Made by a program: the position numbers and the translations under genes | Origin: Streptomyces rubrogriseus | Lineage (GTDB): Bacteria; Actinomycetota; Actinomycetes; Streptomycetales; Streptomycetaceae | Direction: 5' to 3' | Assembly: GCF_027947575.1 (NCBI RefSeq) | Contig: NZ_CP116256.1 | Location: 6,696,001 to 6,760,000 of the forward strand | DNA length: 64,000 bases | Notes under the pieces: model-generated | Told to the model about the DNA's origin: nothing | Database searches by the model: none | Seen by the model: the letters and a program-made list of their open reading frames with translations, nothing else | Shown: one piece after another, positions 36,544 to 45,967 of the stretch | Layout: each line of letters starts with the position of its first letter | How positions within the stretch are numbered: the first letter of the stretch is position 1

Positions 36544-37278
36544 TTACCCGAAGGTCGACGGGGCTCCAAAACGGGTATCGGCGCCGAGGAGCGCGGGAAG
36601 TTCGGAGAGCGAGGCGATCCGGCGCGGACCGGCCGGCGGGTCGACGGTCGCGTAGACGCCGCCGCGGTCGATCCACACGGAGAGCAGCCCGGCGTCGGCG
36701 GCGCCGCGTCCGTCGATCTCCGGGTGGTCGCCGACGTAGGCGACCTCGGCCGGACCGAGGGCGAGGGCGTCGCAGGCCGCGAGGAAGGCCCCGGCCTCCG
36801 GCTTGGAGACGCCCAGCTCGGCGGCGCACAGGATGGCCTCGAAGCGGTCGTGCACGCCGAGGACGCGCAGTTTGCGGTCCTGGACGGTGAGGCTGGAGTT
36901 GGAGAGCACGGCGTGCCGGTGACTGCCGGCGAGCGCGTCCAGGACGGGCATCACGTCGGGGAAGAGGGACCAGGCGGCCTCGTAGTGCGTGACGTACCGC
37001 TGGAACCAGTCGTCGGCCTCGGCGTCCGTCAGCTCCGGCCGGCCCAGGAAGACCCGGGTCCGGTCGCGGCGCTGTGTGACGAAGTCCACCTCGCCCGCCG
37101 AGAAGCGCGCCCACTGCTGGTCGGTGATCTCCCGCCAGCGAACGAGAGCCTGCTCGGCCGACCCGTACCCGGCGAGCAGTCCCTCGGCGACCAGATGGGC
37201 ACGCATGCCCTCGCGGTCGGCGGTGGTGTAGTCGAAGAGGGTGTCGTCGACGTCCCAGACCACGGCTTTGATCGGCAT
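36544..37278 (-). CDS. HAD-superfamily hydrolase
   Basis: 244 aa phosphatase-like protein. Motif I VVWDVDDTLFDYT (nucleophile Asp9), motif II VLSNSSL, motif III Lys in GVSKPEAGAF, motif IV AYVGDHPEIDGRGA. A helical C1 cap lies between motifs I and II. The substrate is unknown; the family includes 2-haloacid dehalogenases and nucleotide or sugar phosphatases. ATG at 37278, upstream of the tRNA cluster on the same strand. Confidence 0.9.
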   Translation of the reverse strand: MPIKAVVWDVDDTLFDYTTADREGMRAHLVAEGLLAGYGSAEQALVRWREITDQQWARFSAGEVDFVTQRRDRTRVFLGRPELTDAEADDWFQRYVTHYEAAWSLFPDVMPVLDALAGSHRHAVLSNSSLTVQDRKLRVLGVHDRFEAILCAAELGVSKPEAGAFLAACDALALGPAEVAYVGDHPEIDGRGAADAGLLSVWIDRGGVYATVDPPAGPRRIASLSELPALLGADTRFGAPSTFG

Positions 37279-37348
37279 GCGGCCCAGCCTAGGCCGCGTC
37301 GGCGTCGCGCGGGAGCGGACGGCCGGGAGAGCCCCCGGGGGTCTGTGC

Positions 37349-37744
37349 CTACTGCGCGGCCAGGCCCTCGATCTCGACCAGCATCCGCGGGTCGGACAGG
37401 GCCCGGACCTCGGCCAGCAGGCTGGCGGGGCGGCAGTCGGCGGCGGCCAGTTCGTCCAGTACGGCGTCGTAGTGGGCCGTGACCGCTTCGATGTCGACGG
37501 TGAAGATCCGGATCTGGACGAGGTCGCGCAGGGCGAACCCGGCCTTGTCCAGGGTCTCCGCCAGGCGCCGGAAGGTCAGCCGGAGCTGACCGCGGACGTC
37601 GCCCACGGCGGCGATGCCGCCCTCGTCGTCCCGGGCCTCGTGACCGGCGACCACGAGCCAGCGCCGGGGCTGTTCGACCAGTACGGCCCGGTTGTAGGCC
37701 GGCCGGTCCCCGAAGAAACGTGGGTCGATGTCCTCGCGGCGCAT
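37349..37744 (-). CDS. RidA/YjgF-family protein
   Basis: 131 aa. MRREDIDPRFFGDRPAYNRAVL, then LVVAGHEARDDEGG, VRGQLRLTFRRLAETLDKAG, LVQIRIFTVDIEA and PRMLVEIEGLAAQ match the RidA fold. In RidA the enamine-hydrolysing Arg sits near the C-terminus before PxxxVEIE; here the segment is LSDPRMLVEIE, so an Arg lies in that area. Enamine/imine deaminase is plausible but paralogues vary. No ribosome site before the ATG at 37744. Confidence 0.8.
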   Translation of the reverse strand: MRREDIDPRFFGDRPAYNRAVLVEQPRRWLVVAGHEARDDEGGIAAVGDVRGQLRLTFRRLAETLDKAGFALRDLVQIRIFTVDIEAVTAHYDAVLDELAAADCRPASLLAEVRALSDPRMLVEIEGLAAQ

Positions 37745-37851
37745 GCGGTCAGTCTGCGGGGGCCGGGGCGGCGGCGCCGCTCGGAGAGGACCGGGCGGGG
37801 TACGGGAAGGGCGGCGCCCGTGCGGACGCCGCCCCTCACACGTGCTGCCGG

Positions 37852-39336
37852 TTACGCCGCCAGTCGCCCCAGCGCCGCGTCGATCCGGGCCAGCGCCTTC
37901 TCCTTGCCCAGGACCTCCAGGGACTCGAAGAGGGGCAGGCCGACCGTGCGGCCGGTGACGGCGACGCGGACGGGGGCCTGGGCCTTGCCGAGCTTGAGGC
38001 CGTGGGCCTCGCCGGCGGCCAGGACGGCCTCCTTGAGGGCCTCCGGGGAGGTCCAGTCGGCGGCGTCCAGCTTCTCGCGGACCGTGGTCAGGAGCGCGTC
38101 CGAGCCCTCCTTCATGGCCTTGCTCCAGCTCGCCTCGTCGAGGACCGGCTCCGGCAGGAACAGGAAGTCGACGTTGTCGGTGATCTCGGAGAGGACCTTG
38201 AGGCGGGTCTGCGCGTGCGGCGCGATCGCCTGCCACTTGGCCTCGTCGAAGTCCTCGGGGGCCCAGGGGGCCGCGGGGGCCTTCAGCCAGGGGCGGCAGC
38301 GCTCGGTGAAGTCCTTGACCTCGAGGAGGCGGATGTGGTCGGCGTTGATCGCCTCGCACTTCTTCAGGTCGAAGCGGGCCGGGTTGGGCTGGACGTCGCT
38401 GACGTCGAAGGCCGCGACCATCTCCTCGATCGTGAAGATGTCCTGGTCCGCCGAGAGCGACCAGCCGAGCAGGGAGAGGTAGTTGAGCAGTCCCTCGGGG
38501 AGGAAGCCGCGCTCGCGGTAGAGGTTGAGGCTCGACTGCGGGTCGCGCTTGGAGAGCTTCTTGTTGCCCTCGCCCATGACGTAGGGCAGGTGGCCGAAGG
38601 CGGGGATCTCCTTGGCGACGCCCAGCTCGATCAGCGCCTTGTACAGGGCGATCTGGCGCGGGGTGGAGGAGAGCAGGTCCTCGCCGCGCAGGACGTGGGT
38701 GATCTCCATCAGCGCGTCGTCGACGGGGTTGACCAGCGTGTAGAGGGGTGCCCCGTTGGCGCGGACGATGCCGTAGTCCGGGACGTTCTCCGGCAGGTAG
38801 GTGATCTCGCCGCGGACCAGGTCCGTGAAGGTGATCGCCTCGTCGGGCATCCGGAAGCGGACGATGGGCTCGCGGCCCTGGGAGGTGTACTCCTCGACCT
38901 GTGCGTCGGTCAGGTCCCGGCAGTGGCCGTCGTAGCCGGAGGGCTTGCCGGCGGCGCGGGCGGCCTCGCGGCGGGTGTCCAGCTCCTCCTGGGAGCAGTA
39001 GCAGCGGTAGGCGTGGCCGGCGTCCAGGAGCTTGGCGGCGACGTCCTTGTAGAGGTCCATGCGCTGCGACTGGCGGTACGGCGCGTGCGGGCCGCCGACC
39101 TCGGGGCCCTCGTCCCAGTCGAAGCCCAGCCAGCGCATCGAGTCCAGGAGCTGGTTGTACGACTCCTCGGAGTCGCGGGCCGCGTCGGTGTCCTCGATGC
39201 GGAAGACCAGGGTGCCCTGGTGGTGGCGCGCGAAGGCCCAGTTGAACAGGGCGGTGCGGACCAGGCCCACGTGGGGGTTACCGGTGGGGGACGGACAGAA
39301 ACGGACGCGTACGGGGGAGCCGGATGCGCTAGCCAC
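37852..39336 (-). CDS. gltX: Glutamyl-tRNA synthetase
   Basis: 494 aa class I synthetase. HIGH-type motif [35 protein letters not shown]-type motif KLSKRD. In actinobacteria lacking GlnRS this enzyme also charges tRNA-Gln with Glu for later amidation, so its closeness to the Glu/Gln tRNA cluster 1.4 kb away is notable. I chose GTG at 39336 ([10 protein letters not shown]); a TTG three codons earlier is possible. Its start overlaps the FAH stop by eight bases. Confidence 0.95.
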   Translation of the reverse strand: MASASGSPVRVRFCPSPTGNPHVGLVRTALFNWAFARHHQGTLVFRIEDTDAARDSEESYNQLLDSMRWLGFDWDEGPEVGGPHAPYRQSQRMDLYKDVAAKLLDAGHAYRCYCSQEELDTRREAARAAGKPSGYDGHCRDLTDAQVEEYTSQGREPIVRFRMPDEAITFTDLVRGEITYLPENVPDYGIVRANGAPLYTLVNPVDDALMEITHVLRGEDLLSSTPRQIALYKALIELGVAKEIPAFGHLPYVMGEGNKKLSKRDPQSSLNLYRERGFLPEGLLNYLSLLGWSLSADQDIFTIEEMVAAFDVSDVQPNPARFDLKKCEAINADHIRLLEVKDFTERCRPWLKAPAAPWAPEDFDEAKWQAIAPHAQTRLKVLSEITDNVDFLFLPEPVLDEASWSKAMKEGSDALLTTVREKLDAADWTSPEALKEAVLAAGEAHGLKLGKAQAPVRVAVTGRTVGLPLFESLEVLGKEKALARIDAALGRLAA

Positions 39337-40114
39337 GCTTGACAACCTTGTTGGTGAGAGTGCCGATGCCTTCGATGGTGACGGCGACCTCGTCGCCGAC
39401 GTTGAGGGGGCCGACGCCGGCCGGGGTGCCCGTGAGGATCACGTCGCCGGGGAGCAGTGTCATCGCCTCGGAGATGTTGACGATCAGGTCCTCGATGGAG
39501 TGGATCATCTCGCTGGTACGGCCGAGCTGGCGCTGGGCGCCGTTGACCGTGAGCTGGACGGTGAGGTCGCCCGCGGTCGCGAGGTCGAGGCCCGTCTCCA
39601 CCCAGGGGCCGAGCGGGCAGGATGAGTCGAAGCCCTTGGCCCTGGCCCACTGCTTCTCGCGGCGCTGCACGTCGCGGGCGGTGACGTCGTTGGCGCAGGT
39701 GTAGCCGAAGATCACGTCCTGGACGCGCTCGCGCGGGACCTCGCGGCACATGCGGCCGATGACGACGGCCAGTTCGGCCTCGTGGTGCAGTTCCTCGGTG
39801 AAGGAGGGGTACTGGATGGCGTCGCCGGGGCCGATCACGGAGGTGGACGGCTTGAAGAAGGCGAACGGCGCGTCGGGCACCTCGTTGCCGAGTTCGCGGG
39901 CGTGCTCGGCGTAGTTGCGGCCGAAGGCGACGACCTTGTTGGGGAGTACCGGCGGCAGGAGCCGCACCTTGCTCAGGGGCACCTTGGTGCCGGAGAGCTC
40001 GTAGTCCGCGAACGGGATGCCCTTGATGATGTCGAGGACGAGCTGGTCCGGCTGGTCGCCCTCGACCGCGCCGAAGGCGACGTTCCCGTCGATGGAGAAC
40101 CTGGCGATGCGCAC
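39329..40114 (-). CDS. Fumarylacetoacetate hydrolase-family protein
   Basis: 261 aa. FAH fold: [48 protein letters not shown] (metal-site Glu residues), [14 protein letters not shown], and [17 protein letters not shown]. Members act as acylpyruvases, oxaloacetate decarboxylases or in catechol meta-cleavage; the sequence does not distinguish them. GTG at 40114. Translationally coupled to gltX by overlap, an arrangement common in streptomycetes. Confidence 0.88.
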   Translation of the reverse strand: MRIARFSIDGNVAFGAVEGDQPDQLVLDIIKGIPFADYELSGTKVPLSKVRLLPPVLPNKVVAFGRNYAEHARELGNEVPDAPFAFFKPSTSVIGPGDAIQYPSFTEELHHEAELAVVIGRMCREVPRERVQDVIFGYTCANDVTARDVQRREKQWARAKGFDSSCPLGPWVETGLDLATAGDLTVQLTVNGAQRQLGRTSEMIHSIEDLIVNISEAMTLLPGDVILTGTPAGVGPLNVGDEVAVTIEGIGTLTNKVVKRG

Positions 40115-40268
40115 GGGTTGCTTGGCCCCTTGACTGAGCTGGCTGAAGTCTGACGCTCCAGGCTAACGCGGCAAGGGGCGGGCGCCTCGCGCATTACCCC
40201 TCGAGGACCGGTGGTGCGGCGCGCGGTGCTCGCAGGGCCGGCTGAACGCGGGCCGGCCCGGTGTCGTA

Positions 40269-40457
40269 CTACTCTGCGACCGACGCCGCGACCGGGGCCT
40301 CCATGAGGATCGTGCGGCGGGGGTTGGCGGTCTGGGTGGGGAGCTCGACGGCGTGCTCCGGCTGCTCCGGCGTCCGCAGTTCGTCGGCGTCCTGGAGGTG
40401 CGCCAGCGTCGTGCGCCGCGGGTTGGCGATCTTGTGGAACATCATCGTCGTCTTCAC
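40269..40457 (-). CDS. Small protein with two ANPRRT motifs
   Basis: 62 aa: VKTTMMFHKIANPRRTTLAH, an acidic middle (DADELRTPEQPEHAVEL), then TANPRRTILME and VAASVAE. The ANPRRT-x-L block occurs twice, about 32 residues apart. Codon third positions are nearly all G or C, so it is very likely translated. Start GTG at 40457, or ATG five codons in; ribosome sites are weak. No cleavage or modification partner gene is nearby. I do not know this family's function. Confidence 0.7.
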   Translation of the reverse strand: MKTTMMFHKIANPRRTTLAHLQDADELRTPEQPEHAVELPTQTANPRRTILMEAPVAASVAE

Positions 40458-41059
40458 GGTTGTACGTGGCCCTGTCGTGTCCGGGCGCCCGAGGGGCGGC
40501 GAAAGCCCCTGCGAGGGCGCGGGTTGTCGGTTTTGCCTTCTCTGTAAAGCGTCAGGCTAAACACGCGATTCCCCGTGAACCGCGGAGGAGTCCATGATCC
40601 GGATGTGAGTTTGCTCACTTATCAAGGGTCAAACCGGTCAATTGCGACGCCGAGAGCACTCCGACTAAACCGACATTGCACACCTGAAGGCATCATTCCG
40701 CTGCTGATCATGTCGACTGGGACACCCTCCGTGCCTCGGCGACTCGCGGGCATACGCCCGGTTTGCGGGTGATCACCTTCTACGTTCGGTGACTCGGCCC
40801 TCACGTGCTGTCACGTATCTCACGGCCTGCCCCACGGGCCTTGTTGGAGATCCTGCACTGTGCTGGAATTCCACGGACCGCCGCGGGATCGAGCCGGCGC
40901 ACAGGGGGCGCACACCAGCGCCGAGCGGCGGCGAGAAGGGGGAACCAGCGCCGGTCACTCACGACCAACACAGGGGCGTATTCAGGGCGCCCCTTTGACG
41001 CCGACACCGTGCCCAGCCGTTCACGCGGAGGGGCGCCTGGTCCAGAGGTTGCGACGCTA
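40458..41059. other. Upstream region of conservon 1
   Basis: 602 bases with no supported gene. It holds a GTGAG-TTTG-CTCAC dyad (40605-40618), a GGTGATCACC palindrome (40768-40777), TCACGTG (40801-40807) and GTGCTGGAATTCCA (40860-40873); the last two also occur before conservon 2. Confidence 0.5.
40860..40873 (+). promoter_or_regulatory. Shared conservon upstream motif, copy 1
   Basis: GTGCTGGAATTCCA, 200 bases before cvnA1. It matches 13 of 14 bases of 46798-46811 before cvnA2, and contains the palindrome TGGAATTCCA. Confidence 0.5.
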
Positions 41060-44000
41060 GTGCAGGGACGTTTCAAGAGGGATGGCAGCGCTTCGGCGGA
41101 GCCGGAGCCGCAGGGCGGGACTGGCCCCAAGGCCGTCAGCTCCTCGCCCCAGCACGCCCAGAACCCGGGCCAGACCCAGCCCGGCGACAGCGGGGAGCGC
41201 GCCGGTCAGGCGACGGGCCCGTCCGCTCCCGGCCAGCAGTCGCCCACCAAGCCGGCCAAGGGCTCGACCGGCCCCGGCCCGCGAATAGCCCTGCGCAACT
41301 GGCGGATCTCCACCCGTCTGGTGTCGCTGCTGGCGCTTCCGGTGGTCGCGGCGACCTCGCTGGGCGCGCTGCGCATCAACCAGTCGATGGACGACATCCA
41401 GCAGCTCGAGAACATGAAGCTGCTGACCGAGATGACCAAGCAGGCCACGGAGCTGGCCGCCGCGCTCCAGGAGGAGCGCGACCAGTCCGCCGGCCCGCTG
41501 GCCCACGGCTCGAAGTCCAGCGCGATCGCCGTCAAGGGCGACCGCGAGCAGACCGACCGGGCCCTGAAGAACTTCCTCGACAAGTCCGAGCAGATCGACG
41601 CGGCGAGCAAGGACGGCAAGCTCGTCGGTGTCCGCGACAGCCTCGTCGGCATCGCGAGCGACCTGAACGACCTGACCAAGATCCGCAGCACGGCGTACAC
41701 GGCGACGGACAACTCGACGCAGACGGTCGAGGCCTACCACCGCCTGATCACCCACCTGCTCGACCTCTCGCAGGACATGGCGGAGGCGACCAGCAACCCC
41801 GACATGATCCAGCGCACCCGCGCCCTGTCGGCCTTCTCCTCGGCCAAGGAGTACGCGTCCATCCAGCGCGCGGTCCTCGCCGCGGCCCTCCCCGCGAACA
41901 ACACCGACAAGGGCGATCTCGCCGAGAACGACCGGCTGTACGCCCAGTCCGCGCTGCAGAGCCAGACCTCCGAGATCCGCAGCTTCACCAGCATCTACGG
42001 CGAGGGCGCGGAGGACCTGCTCAAGCCGATCTCCGAGGGCAACCCGGTGATCGAGGCGTCCGACCAGTACGCCGGCCGCGCCGTCGGCAAGAAGGACGGT
42101 CTGGCCAGCCTGAAGGCCCGGTCCTACCAGGACTGGCTGGACGACAGCTCCACCAAGATCCAGCAGATGAAGAACATCGAGCTGAAGCTGCTGGAGGACA
42201 TGGAGCAGCAGGCCCGCGAGCTGCGCAACGAGTCCGAGCAAGAGGCCATCATCTCCGGTGTCCTCATCCTGCTCGTGCTCGGCGTCTCCCTGGTCGGCGC
42301 GTTCGTCGTGGCCCGGTCCATGATCCGCTCGCTGCGCCGCCTGGAGGACACCGCGACCAAGGTCGCCCAGGACCGGCTGCCCGAGCTGGTCAAGCAGCTC
42401 TCCGAGACCGACCCGCAGGACGTCGACACCTCGGTGGAGTCGGTCGGTGTGCACTCCCGGGACGAGATCGGCCGAGTGGCCGCGGCCTTCGACGACGTGC
42501 ACCGCGAGGCGGTCCGCCTCGCCGCCGAGCAGGCCCTGCTGCGGGGCAACGTCAACGCGATGTTCACCAACCTCTCGCGCCGCTCCCAGGGCCTCATCCA
42601 GCGTCAGCTCTCGCTCATCTCCGAACTGGAGTCCCGCGAGGCCGACCCGGACCAGCTCTCCTCGCTGTTCAAGCTCGACCACCTCGCCACGCGTATGCGC
42701 CGTAACGGTGAGAACCTCCTCGTCCTCGCGGGTGAGGAGCCCGGCCGCCGCTGGACCCGTCCGGTGCCGCTGGTCGACGTGCTCCGTGCCGCCGCCTCCG
42801 AGGTGGAGCAGTACGAGCGCATCGAGCTGGCCTCCGTGCCGAGCACCGAGGTCGCCGGCCGCGTGGTCAACGACCTCGTGCACCTGCTCGCCGAGCTGCT
42901 GGAGAACGCGACCTCGTTCTCCTCGCCGCAGACCAAGGTCAAGGTCACCGGTCACGCGCTGCCCGACGGCCGGGTGCTGATCGAGATCCACGACACCGGC
43001 ATCGGCCTCTCGCCGGAGGACCTGGCCGCGATCAACGAGCGGCTCGCCTCGCCGCCCACCGTGGACGTCTCCGTCTCCCGCCGCATGGGTCTGTTCGTGG
43101 TCGGCCGCCTCTCGCAGCGCCACGGCATCCGGATCCAGCTGCGCCCGTCCGACTCCGGCGGCACGACCGCGCTGGTCATGCTGCCTGTCGACGTCGCCCA
43201 GGGCGGCCGCAAGCCGCAGCCCAAGCCCGGTCAGCCCGGCTCGGGCACCGGCGGCCCGGCCGCCGCGCAGGCGGCCGCCGGTGTCGCCGCGGCCCGCCGT
43301 GGCGGCCAGGGCGGCGGTGCTCTCGCGGGCGGCGGCGCCTTCGGCGGTGGAAGTGGCGGCGGTGCCCTCGGCGCGGGTGCGCCGGGCGGTCGGCTCGGTG
43401 CTAGGCCAGGGGCCGCGGGCCGCACTGCCCGGGCGCGACGCGGGCGGCCGTCCGGGTGCGCCGGGTGGCGCGCGCGGACCCCAGTCCCCGCGGTGCCGGG
43501 CCAGCAGAACCGTCCGGCTCCGGCTAGCGCGGGTGCCGGTGCCGGTCAGCAGGCGCCCGGTGCTCCGCAGGGTCTGCAGGCCGCGGGCATGAACGCGCCG
43601 CAGGGCAACGCGCCGGCGAACAACGCCTCGCAGGGCCAGGACATGTTCGGCGGCAACCGCACCCCGGGCGCGCCCCCGCAGCGCAAGCGGGGCGGCAACG
43701 GCGACGCCGAGCAGGGCCGTCGTCCGCAGCTGCCGCCGCGCGGCGGTCCGCGGGCCGAGCTGCCCGGCGGCAACCCGCAGCCGCGGGTGCCCAGCTGGAG
43801 CGACGAGAACGCGCAGCCGCCGGTGGAGCGGGCCTCGCTGGACGCCCCGCGCGGCCACGACGAGCCGGACAGCTCCCGCACCGACCGGACGCCGCGCCTC
43901 GACGAGCGTCAGGGCCCGGGCTCGACCGCCGAGATGCCGGCCGTGCCCCGGTTCGGGGAGCCCCAGTCCCCCGCCGCCACGGCCGAGTTCGCCCGCCCCG

Positions 44001-45034
44001 ACTTCGACGCCCCGGCGCCCCGTCGGGACGCGTCGCAGGACACGGGCCAGTTCGCCCAGCCCGGCCAGAACCAGTACGACGCGCCGAACGGGTACGAGGA
44101 CCAGTACGGGCAGCAGGGCCAGTACGGGCAGGACCAGTACGCGCCGGGCCAGTACGGTCAGGCCGGCCCCGGCCAGGACCAGTACGACCGGCCTCGGTTC
44201 GGCCAGGACGCCCCGCAGAACGACCAGTTCGCACGGCCGGAGCCGGCCGCCCCGCAGCAGGACGGCGGAGCCTTCGTCCGCTCGGACGTCTTCGGCGGTC
44301 AGCCGGCCCCGAACGGCCAGGCCCCGGCCGACCGGTTCGCCGCCTCCCAGGGCTACGACAACGGCTCGACCGGTCAGCACGGCCTGCCGGGCCGTCAGAA
44401 CCCGGCCGTCACCGGCCAGTTCGAGCGTCCGCAGGCGGGCGGCACGCAGGGCGGGAACGACTTCGGCGCCCCGCGTCCGCCGGCCCCGCAGCGACCGGTT
44501 GCGCAGGAGCCCGCGGGCCAGAACACCAACGGAACTCCCGCGCAGCGACCCGGAGACGGCTGGGCCCTGCCCCCGGCCTCCGGTCCCGGTGACGGACGTA
44601 CGCCGCTGTACGACACGCTGGAGACCAACTGGTTCCACGGTGACCGCGAGTCGAGGGCGCCGCAGGCCGCCCCGGCCGCGTCCCCGGAGCCGCAGGCCGC
44701 CCAGCCCCAGACCCCGGCGGCCCCCCAGCGGCCGGCCACCTCGGCCTGGCGCAGCTCGCCGAACGACGATCTCGTCCGGCAGGCGGAGCGCGTCAGGCAG
44801 CCGGCCGCGGGCGGGGTCACCACCTCCGGCCTTCCGCGCCGGGTACCCCGGGCCAACCTCGTCCCGGGGACGGCTCAGCAGCAGTCGCACCAGAGCGGTC
44901 CGGCGGTTTCGCGTGCGCCCGACGACGTGCGCGGCCGGCTGACCAATCTCCGTCGGGGAATCGCACAGGGCCGTCAGGCCGGTACCAACCAGACCGGCAG
45001 CTACCCGCGGCCCACTCACCAGCAGGAGCGTTAG
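41060..45034 (+). CDS. cvnA1: CvnA1, conservon sensor histidine-kinase-like protein (contains a local reading-frame disturbance)
   Basis: 1324 aa. Two membrane helices at about 86-106 and 396-420 flank a nitrate-sensor-like domain (AAALQEERDQSAGPL). A HAMP linker follows, then a dimerisation helix (LFKLDHLATRMRRNGENLLV) and an ATPase domain with N box HLLAELLENAT (from 608) and G1 box DTGIGL (from 645). A 600-residue disordered Q/P/G-rich tail ends in TSGLPRRVPRANLV and DDVRGRLTNLRRG, both shared with CvnA2. Residues about 782-812 are Arg/Cys/Trp-rich and fit a +1 frame better: an extra A near 43403 and a missing G near 43493 would restore a normal linker. The GTG start follows AGAGGTTG, as in cvnA2. 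Confidence 0.88.
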   Translation: MQGRFKRDGSASAEPEPQGGTGPKAVSSSPQHAQNPGQTQPGDSGERAGQATGPSAPGQQSPTKPAKGSTGPGPRIALRNWRISTRLVSLLALPVVAATSLGALRINQSMDDIQQLENMKLLTEMTKQATELAAALQEERDQSAGPLAHGSKSSAIAVKGDREQTDRALKNFLDKSEQIDAASKDGKLVGVRDSLVGIASDLNDLTKIRSTAYTATDNSTQTVEAYHRLITHLLDLSQDMAEATSNPDMIQRTRALSAFSSAKEYASIQRAVLAAALPANNTDKGDLAENDRLYAQSALQSQTSEIRSFTSIYGEGAEDLLKPISEGNPVIEASDQYAGRAVGKKDGLASLKARSYQDWLDDSSTKIQQMKNIELKLLEDMEQQARELRNESEQEAIISGVLILLVLGVSLVGAFVVARSMIRSLRRLEDTATKVAQDRLPELVKQLSETDPQDVDTSVESVGVHSRDEIGRVAAAFDDVHREAVRLAAEQALLRGNVNAMFTNLSRRSQGLIQRQLSLISELESREADPDQLSSLFKLDHLATRMRRNGENLLVLAGEEPGRRWTRPVPLVDVLRAAASEVEQYERIELASVPSTEVAGRVVNDLVHLLAELLENATSFSSPQTKVKVTGHALPDGRVLIEIHDTGIGLSPEDLAAINERLASPPTVDVSVSRRMGLFVVGRLSQRHGIRIQLRPSDSGGTTALVMLPVDVAQGGRKPQPKPGQPGSGTGGPAAAQAAAGVAAARRGGQGGGALAGGGAFGGGSGGGALGAGAPGGRLGARPGAAGRTARARRGRPSGCAGWRARTPVPAVPGQQNRPAPASAGAGAGQQAPGAPQGLQAAGMNAPQGNAPANNASQGQDMFGGNRTPGAPPQRKRGGNGDAEQGRRPQLPPRGGPRAELPGGNPQPRVPSWSDENAQPPVERASLDAPRGHDEPDSSRTDRTPRLDERQGPGSTAEMPAVPRFGEPQSPAATAEFARPDFDAPAPRRDASQDTGQFAQPGQNQYDAPNGYEDQYGQQGQYGQDQYAPGQYGQAGPGQDQYDRPRFGQDAPQNDQFARPEPAAPQQDGGAFVRSDVFGGQPAPNGQAPADRFAASQGYDNGSTGQHGLPGRQNPAVTGQFERPQAGGTQGGNDFGAPRPPAPQRPVAQEPAGQNTNGTPAQRPGDGWALPPASGPGDGRTPLYDTLETNWFHGDRESRAPQAAPAASPEPQAAQPQTPAAPQRPATSAWRSSPNDDLVRQAERVRQPAAGGVTTSGLPRRVPRANLVPGTAQQQSHQSGPAVSRAPDDVRGRLTNLRRGIAQGRQAGTNQTGSYPRPTHQQER

Positions 45035-45457
45035 TTGAGCCCGATGAGCCAGGCGGCACAGAACCTCAACTGGTTGATCACGAATTTCGTGGACAACACC
45101 CCGGGGGTGTCCCACACCGTCGTCGTGTCCGCCGACGGACTCCTCCTGGCGATGTCCGAGGGCTTCCCTCGCGACCGCGCCGACCAGCTCGCGGCCGTCG
45201 CCTCGGGACTGACCTCGCTGACCGCCGGGGCGTCCCGGATCTTCGAGGGCGGCAACGTGGCGCAGACGGTCGTGGAGATGGAGCGGGGATTCCTCTTCCT
45301 CATGTCCGTCTCGGACGGCTCGTCCCTGGCCGTCCTCGCGCACCCGGAGTGCGACATCGGCCTCGTCGGCTACGAGATGGCGCTCCTGGTCGACCGCGCG
45401 GGTGCGGTCCTCACACCCGACCTGCGCGCCGAACTACAAGGCAGTCTGCTCCACTGA
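45035..45457 (+). CDS. cvnB1: CvnB1, roadblock/LC7 protein
   Basis: 140 aa roadblock fold (NLNWLITNFVDNTPGVSHTV, SADGLLLAMSEGF, LAVLAHPECDIGLVGYEMAL). Such proteins regulate small GTPases, here CvnD1. It starts at the base after the cvnA1 stop with TTG and AGGAGCG at good spacing; an internal ATG three codons in is the alternative. By my reading it differs from CvnB2 at only eight positions. Confidence 0.93.
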   Translation: MSPMSQAAQNLNWLITNFVDNTPGVSHTVVVSADGLLLAMSEGFPRDRADQLAAVASGLTSLTAGASRIFEGGNVAQTVVEMERGFLFLMSVSDGSSLAVLAHPECDIGLVGYEMALLVDRAGAVLTPDLRAELQGSLLH

Positions 45458-45568
45458 TCGGCCCCGGCACCACCCGTGTTACCAAATCACCGTCCGGCCG
45501 CCACAATCCCCCCACCGGCCTCGTCAGACGGCTTGACTGACCGACTTGCTGTCCCGCCCGGAGGATTC

Positions 45569-45967
45569 ATGACCCCGCCCACCGCCTCTCATGATCCGTA
45601 CGCGGAGCCGTACGAGGACGAGGGCGACCAGCCGCTGGTCCGTCCCTACGCGATGACCGGTGGCCGGACCAGGCCGCGCTACCAGCTCGCCATCGAGGCG
45701 CTGATCAGTACGACGGCCGACCCGGCAGCGCTCATGGGGCTGCTTCCCGAGCACCAGCGGATCTGCCACCTGTGCCGCGAGGTGAAATCGGTGGCCGAGG
45801 TGTCGGCCCTGCTGGCGATGCCGCTCGGTGTGGCGCGAATCCTGGTCGCGGACCTCGCGGAGGCAGGGCTCGTCGCCATTCACCAGCCTGGCGGAGACGA
45901 GAACAACGGCGGTGCGCCTGACGTGACACTGCTCGAAAGGGTGCTCAGTGGACTTCGAAAGCTCTGA
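45569..45967 (+). CDS. cvnC1: CvnC1, DUF742 protein
   Basis: 132 aa. LVRPYAMTGGRTRPRYQLAIEAL, LLPEHQRICHLCREVKSVAEVS, LLAMPLGVARILVADLAEAGLV and TLLERVLSGLRKL: a winged-helix-like DUF742 domain. ATG at 45569 with GGAGG. The last 20 bases overlap cvnD1, so the two are coupled. Its N-terminal extension is much shorter than that of CvnC2. Confidence 0.93.
   Translation: MTPPTASHDPYAEPYEDEGDQPLVRPYAMTGGRTRPRYQLAIEALISTTADPAALMGLLPEHQRICHLCREVKSVAEVSALLAMPLGVARILVADLAEAGLVAIHQPGGDENNGGAPDVTLLERVLSGLRKL

Noticed and set aside
40261..40560. 99-codon plus-strand frame opposite the ANPRRT gene
   Set aside because: Cys/Val/Ser-rich with no ribosome site; the minus frame has a much better third-position GC bias and a sensible composition.
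43395..43500. cvnA1 as a pseudogene
   Set aside because: The two shifts compensate, the frame continues to the conserved C-terminal motifs, and the affected stretch is in a disordered linker.
41057..45343. 1428-codon open frame on the minus strand across cvnA1
   Set aside because: Antisense shadow of a high-GC gene: composition is Arg/Gly/Val/His-rich without domains, and the plus frame encodes recognisable kinase motifs.
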